Shown here: positions 48,769 to 56,656 of the stretch, piece by piece
How positions within the stretch are numbered: position 1 is the stretch's first letter
How the letters are laid out: each line of letters begins with the position of its first letter
DNA from: an uncultured Lentisphaerota bacterium
GTDB taxonomy: Bacteria > Verrucomicrobiota > Kiritimatiellia > CAIQIC01
DNA length: 64,000 nt
Assembly (NCBI GenBank): GCA_903896925.1
Contig: CAITZM010000057.1
Coordinates: forward strand, 1 to 64,000
Reading direction: 5' to 3'
Position numbers and translations under genes: made by a program
Notes under the pieces: model-generated
Told to the model about the DNA's origin: nothing
Databases searched by the model: none
Seen by the model: only the letters and a program-made list of their open reading frames with translations

Positions 48769-50280
48769 ATGAACTGGCAGAACATTAGAGAAACCGTCAA
48801 ACAGCACGTCTGGGGCCCGATCGGCTCGGCGGTCTTCCATGTCATTCTGATCCTGGTGCTCGTCAACGTCGCCATGCAGAGCGGCGAGCAGCAGGCGTTC
48901 AACGCACAGGAAGTCGTGATGGATGTCCCCGACTCCACGACGCCGCCGCCCGACGAGAAGAAGATTGACGATCAGATCAAGCCGCCGGACAAACAGCAGG
49001 ATTTGAACACGATGCCGACCGATGTGCCGACCATCGGCCAGAATGACGACACGGCCAGCGAGTCCGTGGCCGGCAATGATCGCGGGCCGGCGGATCTTGG
49101 CTTCGGCGGCAAGGAAGGCACGACGGCTAACGGTCTCGACATGGCCAGCACGATCAAGAGCCCGCTGATCCTCCGCGGCATCGCCAAGGGTTACGGTGGC
49201 CGCTTCGGCAAGGGCGGCCTGGGACGCGGCGGCGGCCGCTCCAAGGCGATTGACGATGCGATTCTGCGCGCCCTCCGCTGGCTCAAGGCGAACCAGCGTG
49301 CCGACGGGGGCTGGGCCTACGGCGGCAACCTTCAGGGGACCGGCGGAAACGATGTTGCCGTTTCCGGCCTCGCGTTGCTCTGTTACTTGGCCTACGGCAA
49401 GACCACCTCCGATTCCGAGTTTGGCCCGACGGTCGAGAAAGCCATCAACTTCATCAAATCGAAACAGAACGCCGAAGGCTATTTTGCCGCGATCAAGGCG
49501 GAAAACGCACCCCAAGCTTATCCCTACGTACACGGCATCGCCACCTACGCCATGTGCGAGGCCTACGGTATGACCCGTATCCCCGACCTGCAGGCGGTGA
49601 TGGATAAAGCGGTGCAGATCATCATCGCCGGCCAGCAGAAGGAGACCGGCGGCTGGGACTATCAATTTGCCAAGGGCGCCCGGCGCGATACCTCGGTTGG
49701 CGCCTGGCAGGTGCAGTCGTTGAAGGCCGCGCTCATCGCCGGTTGCACCGTGCCCGGCATCAAGGAAGCGCTCGACAATTCCGTCAAGGATATGAAGAAG
49801 GTGTTTGACACCAAGACCGGCCGTTTCGGCTACGAGAAAGCCGGCTCCGGCAGCATGGGCATGACCGGTGCGGCCACGCTTTGCCTGCAGTTCACCGGCC
49901 ACAGCAAGGACGTCGAAACCATGGGTGGCCTGCGTACGATGCGCGACCTCAAGCTGACTTGGGACACCGGCGGCGGCGAGGCGTGGCCGCTCTATGCCTT
50001 CTATTACATCACCCAGTGCCGCTTCCAGGAGAGCAAGGAATCCTTCGCCGCCTGGCAGCAGCAGTTCGTCCCCGCCTACCTCAAGGCCCAGGATCCCGAC
50101 GGTCACTGGCCCGGAATGGGCGGCAAGGGCGACGAAAACAAACACGGCCCCGTCTATACCACCACCTTCGGCTGCCTGACGCTTGAGACCTTTGTGCGCT
50201 TCCTCCCGTCCTACCAGCATGTGGAGGAATCCGCGCCGGCGGCCGCGCCGGTCGATGACGTGATCGTGAAGGTCTTATAG
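48769..50280 (+). CDS. TonB-like membrane anchor fused to a squalene-cyclase/prenyltransferase-type alpha/alpha-barrel
   Basis: A 503-residue protein. Residues 15-35 form one membrane helix containing S-x3-H (Ser20, His24), the same spacing as the essential Ser/His of the TonB helix. A proline- and acid-rich linker follows (DSTTPPPDEKKIDDQIKPPD). From about 160 an alpha/alpha-barrel of the terpenoid-cyclase/prenyltransferase fold begins, with QW-like turns: DGGWAYGGN, TGGWDYQFAKG, TGRFGYEK, DGHWPGMGG. No squalene-hopene cyclase DxDD motif is seen, so catalysis of cyclisation is unlikely. As last gene after exbB-exbD-exbD it is placed to be the moving arm of the motor. Confidence 0.85.
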   Translation: MNWQNIRETVKQHVWGPIGSAVFHVILILVLVNVAMQSGEQQAFNAQEVVMDVPDSTTPPPDEKKIDDQIKPPDKQQDLNTMPTDVPTIGQNDDTASESVAGNDRGPADLGFGGKEGTTANGLDMASTIKSPLILRGIAKGYGGRFGKGGLGRGGGRSKAIDDAILRALRWLKANQRADGGWAYGGNLQGTGGNDVAVSGLALLCYLAYGKTTSDSEFGPTVEKAINFIKSKQNAEGYFAAIKAENAPQAYPYVHGIATYAMCEAYGMTRIPDLQAVMDKAVQIIIAGQQKETGGWDYQFAKGARRDTSVGAWQVQSLKAALIAGCTVPGIKEALDNSVKDMKKVFDTKTGRFGYEKAGSGSMGMTGAATLCLQFTGHSKDVETMGGLRTMRDLKLTWDTGGGEAWPLYAFYYITQCRFQESKESFAAWQQQFVPAYLKAQDPDGHWPGMGGKGDENKHGPVYTTTFGCLTLETFVRFLPSYQHVEESAPAAAPVDDVIVKVL

Positions 50281-50290
50281 GGTCCGTGCG

Positions 50291-50311
50291 GTTTTTCCAG
50301 GGCTTGGAAAC
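50291..50311 (+). terminator. TTTTCCA/TGGAAA hairpin ending the motor operon
   Basis: GTTTTTCCA and TTGGAAAC form a hairpin with a GGGC loop 11 bases after the stop codon. Flanking CCGTGCGG/CAGACCGCGG extend the pairing imperfectly. It belongs to the TTTTCCA..TGGAAAA family. Confidence 0.6.
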
Positions 50312-50341
50312 AGACCGCGGTCGGTGATTTTGAAAAAAAGA

Positions 50342-50370
50342 TTGCGCGGCCGGCAGGCGCGGCGTATAAG
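50342..50370 (+). promoter_or_regulatory. Sigma70-type promoter of the lipoprotein gene
   Basis: TTGCGC (50342-50347), 17 bases, TATAAG (50365-50370), 35 bases before the ATG at 50406, which is preceded by GAAAGGC. Confidence 0.6.
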
Positions 50371-50405
50371 CGGCACCGCGAAAATGACGTGACGAAAGGC
50401 AAAAA

Positions 50406-51203
50406 ATGAAGGCACTGATCGGCAGCATCACTTTTGGAATCGTTTTGGTACTCACCGCTGGCTGCGAAGGCGGCTGGCAGTTCGGAGGCTCGGCCTCGCA
50501 GATCAATGAGAGCGGCAACTGGATGGACATCTCGGGCACCTATGTCCCTCCGAATCCCAGTTCCTTCCTGGTCAGCGACTACAGCGCCTATAGCGGCGTC
50601 ACGACCGCCTCGGAAACCCTGTTCGTCTCGCAGGCCGGCGTGACCTTTTACTCAGGCTCGGTGGATGTGCTCAACATCGACAAGAACAATATCAATGGGT
50701 TCATCGGCGATATCGGCACCTTCAGCATCAGCTCCGCTGGCGTGGTCGGTGGCGCCTGTGCCGGCAGCCTCAACCTGACGACCGGTGCCTTCGGCATCAC
50801 CATCGCCGCCCCCACGACCAACGTGGAATACCGCATTGTCTTCTCGCGCAATGGCAACACCTCCGGCGCGGGCGGCACGGGCACGATCAGCACCTTCAGC
50901 GTCAGCCAGTCGGGCAACGCCATCCGGATCATGGACAACAACGGCGCTGTCTATTCGGGCCAGATCGCGCTGACGGAAACCAACAGCGTGGGCGGCAGCA
51001 ACACGGTCTCGATGAGCGCCACTTATCAGTACGACGCGACGGGCGTCAGCCAGGCCGGCATGAATGTCGAACTGGTGGGCAACTTCCTGGTCAACGGCGG
51101 CTCGGTGGGCACCAACGGAAATATCTTGATCGGTAACTACATGACGGGCACCTGGCTGGAGCAGGGCGGCAAGACCGGTCACATCCTCGGCGTGCGGGAA
51201 TAA
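50406..51203 (+). CDS. Lipoprotein with repetitive beta-rich domain
   Basis: A 265-residue lipoprotein: a signal peptide with lipobox LTAGC, then a Ser/Gly/Asn/Thr-rich beta domain (SVDVLNIDKNNINGFIGDIG; NTVSMSATYQYDATGVSQAG). It has few charged residues and no recognised family. It has its own promoter and a strong terminator, so it is a single-gene unit. A surface or adhesive role is possible but not shown. Confidence 0.7.
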   Translation: MKALIGSITFGIVLVLTAGCEGGWQFGGSASQINESGNWMDISGTYVPPNPSSFLVSDYSAYSGVTTASETLFVSQAGVTFYSGSVDVLNIDKNNINGFIGDIGTFSISSAGVVGGACAGSLNLTTGAFGITIAAPTTNVEYRIVFSRNGNTSGAGGTGTISTFSVSQSGNAIRIMDNNGAVYSGQIALTETNSVGGSNTVSMSATYQYDATGVSQAGMNVELVGNFLVNGGSVGTNGNILIGNYMTGTWLEQGGKTGHILGVRE

Positions 51204-51225
51204 ACCGGCGCTAGCCGTAAAAGCA

Positions 51226-51255
51226 GAAAGGCCGGGCACCATTGCCCGGCCTTTC
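51226..51255. terminator. Bidirectional intrinsic terminator
   Basis: GAAAGGCCGGGC pairs exactly with GCCCGGCCTTTC around a six-base loop, with A/T flanks on both sides. It lies between the lipoprotein gene and the convergent MTA phosphorylase gene and can serve both. Confidence 0.85.
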
Positions 51256-51275
51256 GCTTGCTGTGGTGCGGCCGT

Positions 51276-52154
51276 TCAGCCCAGGTACTTCCCGACGATC
51301 GCCACCAGCGCCTGCTTGGTCGCCGCCGGCACGAGGTTGCGGTCGGTGACGAGCGCATCCTTGAGCGCCGCGCCGCAGGTGCAGGACCGCGACTCCGGCA
51401 GCGTCGCAATCAGGTGCGCGAGCACATCCTTGGCCAGCGCGGTGTTGGCCATGAGGTTGCCGATGATCATCTCCATGGTCACGTGATCCTCGCCCTCGCG
51501 CCAGCAGTCGTAGTCGGTGACCATCGCCATTGACGCGTAGCAGATTTCAGCCTCGCGGCAGAGCTTGGCCTCCGGCAGGCTGGTCATGCCGATTACGTCG
51601 CCGCCGACCTGGCGGTAGGAAAGCGATTCCGCGCGCGTCGAGAACGCAGGGCCTTCCATGCAGACATAGGTGCCGCCATTGTGCAAGCGGCTCTTGTTGT
51701 CGCCGCGGCGGCTGAGCGCGTGCTGGATCTGCTGGAACAGGAACGCGCGCAGGTCGGGACAGACCGGCTCGGCGAAGGCGATATGCGCCACGAGCCCGCG
51801 CCCGAAGAAGGTGTGGTCCAGCGTGTGCTTGGTCCGGTCGTAGTACTGGCTCGGCAGGACGATGTCGCGCGGGCGGAGTTCCTCGCGCAGGCTGCCGACC
51901 GCGCTGACGGAGATGATGCGGTCGATGCCGAGCAGCTTGAAGGCGTAGATGTTCGCGCGGTGGTTGATCTCCGAGGGGAGCAGCCGGTGGCCCTGGCCGT
52001 GCCGCGGCAGAAACACCACCTCGCGCCCTCCGAGTTGGCCGCGCACCAGCGCGTCCGAGGGTGCGCCGAAGGGCGTCTCCACCTGCACCGCCTCGACCTT
52101 CTGCAAACCTTCCAGCTGATAGATGCCGCTGCCGCCGATGATGCCCAGTTTCAT
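51276..52154 (-). CDS. mtnP: S-methyl-5'-thioadenosine phosphorylase
   Basis: A 292-residue purine nucleoside phosphorylase-family enzyme, which splits methylthioadenosine with phosphate into adenine and methylthioribose 1-phosphate in methionine salvage. Motifs: IIGGSGIY, the phosphate-binding LPRHGQGHRLLPSEINHRAN, YVCMEGPAFSTRAES and GMTSLPEAKLCREAEICYA. The Met-Thr-Ser and Pro-Glu-Ala pattern favours MTA over inosine. The ATG at 52154 has AAGGAA upstream. A CTCGAA-type C-terminal Cys pair (SCTCG) is as in stable homologues. Confidence 0.92.
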   Translation of the reverse strand: MKLGIIGGSGIYQLEGLQKVEAVQVETPFGAPSDALVRGQLGGREVVFLPRHGQGHRLLPSEINHRANIYAFKLLGIDRIISVSAVGSLREELRPRDIVLPSQYYDRTKHTLDHTFFGRGLVAHIAFAEPVCPDLRAFLFQQIQHALSRRGDNKSRLHNGGTYVCMEGPAFSTRAESLSYRQVGGDVIGMTSLPEAKLCREAEICYASMAMVTDYDCWREGEDHVTMEMIIGNLMANTALAKDVLAHLIATLPESRSCTCGAALKDALVTDRNLVPAATKQALVAIVGKYLG

Positions 52155-52313
52155 GGTGCGTTCCTTTCGTGTCGGGCGCGAACCTAAAGCAAAACCGCCC
52201 GCGCGACAAGCCGGCGCTCGCGTGCGCCTCCGGCGCGAGGCCGGGATGGGGACGCCCGTCTCACGCGGGCGGGTGGTTCGGTGCAGCGTGCAGGGCGGCT
52301 GCATGCGGGTGGA

Positions 52314-52415
52314 GGCAGGCATCACGCCTGCCGGTCAACCGGGCGTCCCGCCCGGTGAGCGCAAAATCCAAAGGCGGCGGGGCCGCCGCCTGCACCGGCA
52401 CGCGAGACGCGTGCC
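52314..52415 (+). repeat. Four-hairpin palindromic array, copy 2
   Basis: Hairpins GGCAGGCATCACGCCTGCC (52314-52332), ACCGGGCGTCCCGCCCGGT (52338-52356), GGCGGCGGGGCCGCCGCC (52373-52390) and GGCACGCGAGACGCGTGCC (52397-52415). Order and offsets equal copy 1 at 18054-18155. The second stem differs in both arms so that pairing is kept. It lies 131 bases upstream of a secreted glycosidase gene. Confidence 0.85.
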
Positions 52416-52546
52416 TCCACAAGAACGCAGCGCAGTTTGCTTGCGCCAACCACTTGCAACAACCCAAGCGCTTGGCGCGGAAAATCGGCTCGCGCGGCGG
52501 CGTGCTGCGTGTTAGAGAAAGCGTGTCTGTTTAAACAGGAGCTGCG

Positions 52547-53536
52547 ATGAAAAAACTTGGCCTGGCAATGCTGTGTCTCTCTGCGGCGCTCTGTACCGCC
52601 GCCGAACCGGTGATGAAGTACGGCGACACCGACCGCCTCGGCCGGCCGTTCGCCAAGGATCCCTCGGTCATCAAGTTCGGCGGGCGCTACCTGATGTACT
52701 TCTCCACCGCCGCCTTCGATAAAAAAATAGCGCCCAAGGATGCGCCGCGCGGCTGGGCGATCGGCATCGCGGAGAGCCGCGATCTCGTGAACTGGAAGAA
52801 GGTCGGCGAGATCCTGCCGGAGCAGGCGTGCGAGCAGAACGGCATCGTCAACGGCCGGATCATCCTGCTGGATGGCAAGCTGCACCTCTTCTACAACACC
52901 TATGGCAACGGCGCGAAGGACGCGCTCTGCCACGCGACGAGCGCCGACGGCCTGCGCTTTGTGCGCGACCCGAGCAATCCCGTCTGGCATCCGACCGGCG
53001 CGTGGAACAACGGCCGTGCGATCGATGTGGACGTGGTCGAGTGGAACGGGAAGCTGATCCAGTATTACGCCACGCGCGATCCCGCCGGAAAAATTCAGAT
53101 GCTCCATGCCATCGCCGCCGACCGCAAGTCGGATTTCGGCCGCGCGTCGTGGCAGTCGCTGTGCGACGGCCCCGTGCTCAAGCCCGAACTGCCGTGGGAG
53201 ACCAAGTGCATCGAGGCGCCTTCCGTGCTCAAGCGCGGCGACACGCTCTACCTCTTCTACGGCGGCGGCTACAACAACGACCCGCAGCAGATCGGCTGCG
53301 CCACAAGCAAGGATGGCATCCACTTCCAGCGCGTGTTCGTCGAACAGCCGCTGCTCGCCAACGGCAAACCGGGCGAGTGGAATGCCTCCGAGTCCGGCCA
53401 CCCCGGCGTCTTTGAGGATGACGACGGCCAGCTCTACCTCTTTTACCAGGCCAACAACGACCACGGCCGCACATGGTACCTCTCGTGGGTCAAGCTCGGC
53501 TGGGACGGCAACAAGCCGAAGCTGCTGACACCCTAA
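52547..53536 (+). CDS. Secreted five-bladed beta-propeller glycosidase (GH43/GH117-like)
   Basis: A 329-residue exported protein with a signal peptide (about 1-19) and a five-bladed propeller. The likely base aspartate is in FAKDPSVIKFGGRYLMYFS, the second acid in DVDVVEWNGKLI and the glutamate in KCIEAPSVLKRGDTLYLFY, the layout of clan GH-F/GH-J propellers such as GH43 and GH117. The substrate is not clear. AGGAG lies 6 bases before the ATG. It is 18 bases before a sulfatase, which suggests a sulfated polysaccharide target. Confidence 0.78.
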   Translation: MKKLGLAMLCLSAALCTAAEPVMKYGDTDRLGRPFAKDPSVIKFGGRYLMYFSTAAFDKKIAPKDAPRGWAIGIAESRDLVNWKKVGEILPEQACEQNGIVNGRIILLDGKLHLFYNTYGNGAKDALCHATSADGLRFVRDPSNPVWHPTGAWNNGRAIDVDVVEWNGKLIQYYATRDPAGKIQMLHAIAADRKSDFGRASWQSLCDGPVLKPELPWETKCIEAPSVLKRGDTLYLFYGGGYNNDPQQIGCATSKDGIHFQRVFVEQPLLANGKPGEWNASESGHPGVFEDDDGQLYLFYQANNDHGRTWYLSWVKLGWDGNKPKLLTP

Positions 53537-53554
53537 GCACAGGAAGACTCCGAC

Positions 53555-55003
53555 ATGAACCCGACTTCCCGGCGTGATTTCTTTAAACGGGCGGGACTGG
53601 CCGCGCTTGGCGCAGCACTTTTCCCGCGGGTTGGAGATGGTGCAGGTTCCGCTTCCCTGGCTTTGGAAAAATCCACCGCACGCAAGCCGAACATCCTGCT
53701 GATCGTCGCCGACGATCTTGGCTGGGCCGACGTCGGCTGGCACGGCAGCAAGTTCCTGACGCCGGTGCTCGACCGGCTCGCCAAGGAAGGCGTCGAGCTG
53801 GACCGGCACTATGTGCAGCCGGTCTGCACGCCGACGCGCACGGCGCTGCTGAGCGGCCGCTGGACGAGCCGCTTCGGCCCGCACGTGCTGGCACCCTCGA
53901 ACTCGCGCGCCTTCCCGCCCGGCACGCCGACGCTGGCCTCCGCGCTCAAGGAGTGCGGCTACACGACGCACCTCAGCGGCAAGTGGCACCTCGGCGGCAA
54001 GGCGGAATGGGGCCCGAACCACTACGGCTTCGACCACAGCTATGGCGCGCTCTGCGGTGCGGTGGATCCTTGGACCCATAAATACCGCCGCGGCGCGTTC
54101 GAGGACACCTGGCACCGCGACCTCCAGCGCGTGGACGAGGAAGGCAACGCCACCGAACTCGTCGCAAAAGAGGTGCTGCCGTGGATCAAGCAGGCGCACG
54201 CACCGTGGTTCATCTACGTGCCCTTCTTCGCCGTGCACATTCCCGTCGATGCGCCGGAGGAATACAAGCGCCGCTACGCCGGCGTGAAATTCGACGCCGA
54301 CCCCATCAAGCATGATTCGCTGATGCGGCTCGCGGCCTATGTCAACCAACTCGACACCAAGGTCGGCGAGTTCCTCGCCGCGCTCGAGGCGACCGGCCAG
54401 CGCAATAATACGCTGGTCATCTTCACTTCCGACAACGGCGGCCTGCCGGGCGGGAAGAATCCCTATGTGGGCAAGGTGGCCGACTCGCCCGTGCTGAGCA
54501 GCAACCTGCCGCTGCGCGGCCACAAGAACACGCTCTACGAGGGCGGCGTCCGCGTCAGCGCTTTCGTCAACTGGCCCGGCCGGCTCGCGCCGCGCAAACT
54601 TGCCGCGCCCCTGCATGCCGCCGACTGGATGCCGACGCTGACCAAGCTCGCCGGCTGGACGCCGCCGGCGGACCTGAAGTTCGACGGCCTCGACATCTGG
54701 CCGCTGCTGACCGGCGCCATGGCCAAGCCGGACCCGCGCACGATCTACATCCCGCACCCCTCCGGCGCCATCGTGCTGCGCGACGGCTGGAAGCTGATTG
54801 CCCGCAAAACGACGAAGAAGAATGCGGGCGGCGTGGAACTGTACAACGTCACCGCCGATCCCTTTGAAGAGCACGACCTCGCCAAGAGCGAACCGCAACG
54901 CGTGCAGGAGTTGCAGGCGCTCCTCGTTGAACTCCGCCGCGGCGACCTCGCCAAGATGCCGCCCGATGCCGGCGACGGCGCGGTCGACCCATCCGACAAA
55001 TAA
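53555..55003 (+). CDS. Formylglycine-dependent arylsulfatase, Tat-exported
   Basis: A 482-residue type I sulfatase that removes sulfate esters, probably from a polysaccharide. A twin-arginine signal (SRRDFFKRAGLAALGAALF) opens the protein. The formylglycine motif C-T-P-T-R is at Cys91 (VCTPTRTALLSGR), metal ligands are in VADDLGWADVG (53-54) and FTSDNGG, and the GKWHLG motif follows. The cysteine form needs a formylglycine-generating enzyme, not present in this window. A CTTTGGAAAAA repeat motif lies inside codons 36-40, just after the signal peptide. It follows the GH43-like gene closely. Confidence 0.92.
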   Translation: MNPTSRRDFFKRAGLAALGAALFPRVGDGAGSASLALEKSTARKPNILLIVADDLGWADVGWHGSKFLTPVLDRLAKEGVELDRHYVQPVCTPTRTALLSGRWTSRFGPHVLAPSNSRAFPPGTPTLASALKECGYTTHLSGKWHLGGKAEWGPNHYGFDHSYGALCGAVDPWTHKYRRGAFEDTWHRDLQRVDEEGNATELVAKEVLPWIKQAHAPWFIYVPFFAVHIPVDAPEEYKRRYAGVKFDADPIKHDSLMRLAAYVNQLDTKVGEFLAALEATGQRNNTLVIFTSDNGGLPGGKNPYVGKVADSPVLSSNLPLRGHKNTLYEGGVRVSAFVNWPGRLAPRKLAAPLHAADWMPTLTKLAGWTPPADLKFDGLDIWPLLTGAMAKPDPRTIYIPHPSGAIVLRDGWKLIARKTTKKNAGGVELYNVTADPFEEHDLAKSEPQRVQELQALLVELRRGDLAKMPPDAGDGAVDPSDK

Positions 55004-55007
55004 CCCG

Positions 55008-55360
55008 ATGAAGCCCCAACTGAAAAGCTTGGCGTTGCTCGCGCTGCTGTGCGGCGTGTTGGGGGCGGCGTCGCCGGTGGCACAGATCAACATCACCCTC
55101 GCCGGCCCCTGCTGATCCACGGCGCGGAGGATGTGAACGTGTGCGGCAACCGCTTCGTGCGGCCGCAGCAGCGCGCCACTGGGCACGGCGCTGGTCGCTA
55201 CGACCCGCCACGCTGGTCTGGCTCGATGCCTGTGGCGGTGTGCGGCTTGCGGGCAACTGGGTCATGGAACGCGGCGCGTTCGGCGCAGATCTCGTCGGCA
55301 CAACGCAGAGAGCGGTGCATCTCACCGGCGTCAACGACGGCGTCCACTGCGTGAAAAAGC
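55008..55360 (+). pseudogene. Remnant of a secreted beta-helix protein
   Basis: A complete signal peptide (MKPQLKSLALLALLCGVLGA) runs straight into a short piece and stops at 55115. The next frame continues with LLIHGAEDVNVCGNRF, and a third frame with ATLVWLDACGGVRLAGNWV, then GAFGADLVGTTQRAVHLTG. These are consecutive rungs of a parallel beta-helix, like the C-terminal part of the GH110-like protein. So the middle of the gene was deleted and at least two frameshifts followed. Confidence 0.7.
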
Positions 55361-55402
55361 ATGGTTTCAATTTTGGCGTTAAGCGCGAATGGAAAGGCAC
55401 CG

Positions 55403-56449
55403 ATGACGACGCAAAAGAAAAACAAGGACGACATTGGACTGACCCTGGAGGATTGGCGACGGCTGCATGCGGCGGCTGCGCAGGTGCGCGCCTTGGAGCC
55501 GTGGTTGTGGATGGAGGAGGATCATATCTTCGGCGTGCAGGACACGCAGAGCGACCAGGTGCTCTTCGTCAGCGTGTCGGGCATGTTGGGCGAGCATTTC
55601 GCAGTGGCCGTTTATCCTGGGGCCAGTGAACTGGCGCGTTATCAACTCCTGGCGCATGCGCCCGAGGCGCAGCAGCCCGATCTCTTTTTCGATATGCGGC
55701 AGATACTGGTGTCCTTCGGCAAGAAGAGCGATTTGCATCCGCAGGAAAAAAACCTGGTCAAACAACTGGGCCTCACCCTCAAAGGAGCCAACGCTTGGCC
55801 CAGCTTTAGAAGTTACCGGCCGGGCTTTTTCCCGTGGGTGGTAGATGCCGTGGAGGCGCGTTGGCTCCTGCTGGCGATGGAACAGTTACTAGTGGTGGCG
55901 CCGCGGATCGCACACGAGCCCTCCCTCGTGTTTTCGGCGGTCGATAAAAATGCGATGTTGACCCGGATGCCCGACGCCCACCTGTCCGGCGGCTGGCGCG
56001 ATGAATTTCTTACGGTTCCGTCCTCTACGCACCGCCTACAGATCCATATTCCGCCGGAGCAGATCGGTGCCGTGCGTTTCCTGCCCCAACAGGCACTGCA
56101 CTTGGAAGTGGATGTTTTCCCTTTGCGCACACCCACCGGTCCGTTGGGTGTGCGCCAGCAATTGCCCTACATGCTGATGGTAGTGGATACCGCCAGCATG
56201 TTTGTGCTGGGCTTCGAAATGCTGTTTGTGCAGTCCAGTCTCGAGGATATGTGGCTTGAGGCGCCGGCCAAACTGTTGAAGATTTTGGCAAAAAACAAGC
56301 TGAGGCCGGCCTCCCTCACGGTGCAACGCTTCTGGCTGGGGACCGTCCTTCATCAACTCTGCGTCACTCTGGATATTGCGCTTCGTTCCGATCCTCTCTC
56401 CGTCCTGCCCGAGGTCCGGCGGGATATGGAACAGATGCTGAGGGGCTGA
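55403..56449 (+). CDS. DUF7309/DUF6930-type protein
   Basis: A 347-residue cytoplasmic protein of a widespread uncharacterised type. The N-terminal part (WRRLHAAAAQVRALEPWLWM, EDHIFGVQD, MLGEHFAVAVYPG) and the middle (LGLTLKGANAWPSFRSYRPG, FFPWVVDAVEARWLLLAMEQ) match the DUF7309 region, and the C-terminal part the DUF6930 region, often found together near pRiA4b-type proteins. GGAAAGG lies upstream of the ATG at 55403. Function is unknown. Its GC content seems slightly lower than its neighbours. Confidence 0.75.
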   Translation: MTTQKKNKDDIGLTLEDWRRLHAAAAQVRALEPWLWMEEDHIFGVQDTQSDQVLFVSVSGMLGEHFAVAVYPGASELARYQLLAHAPEAQQPDLFFDMRQILVSFGKKSDLHPQEKNLVKQLGLTLKGANAWPSFRSYRPGFFPWVVDAVEARWLLLAMEQLLVVAPRIAHEPSLVFSAVDKNAMLTRMPDAHLSGGWRDEFLTVPSSTHRLQIHIPPEQIGAVRFLPQQALHLEVDVFPLRTPTGPLGVRQQLPYMLMVVDTASMFVLGFEMLFVQSSLEDMWLEAPAKLLKILAKNKLRPASLTVQRFWLGTVLHQLCVTLDIALRSDPLSVLPEVRRDMEQMLRG

Positions 56450-56454
56450 GCCCG

Positions 56455-56545
56455 GTTTTCCAAGGCCGCTTCGGGTATTCATCCACGACAGCAGCCTGGC
56501 CAATCCTTGTGGGCGGGGTTTCCAACACCGCGAGCCGCGCTCCAA
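56455..56545. repeat. Spacer repeats: GGTTTTCCAAGG and GTGGGCGGGG units
   Basis: GGTTTTCCAAGG (56455-56466) belongs to the TTTTCCA family. AATCCTTGTGGGCGGGGTTT (56502-56521) followed by CCAACACCGCG forms a hairpin and matches 27834-27870. No gene is seen in this 207-base spacer. Confidence 0.6.
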
Positions 56546-56656
56546 CGGAAGCGCGAACCCTGAAAACCACAGCCTCCATAGGTTTACAAAACCGGGCCGG
56601 TCGCGGATCAGGCTTCGGCTGCCGCTACAGTCTTTTCCGCGCACCCGGGAGCGGTA

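Noticed and set aside
48769..50280. Squalene-hopene cyclase
   Set aside because: QW-like turns and the barrel are present, but the DxDD acid motif is not, and the protein has a TonB-like anchor beside ExbB/ExbD.
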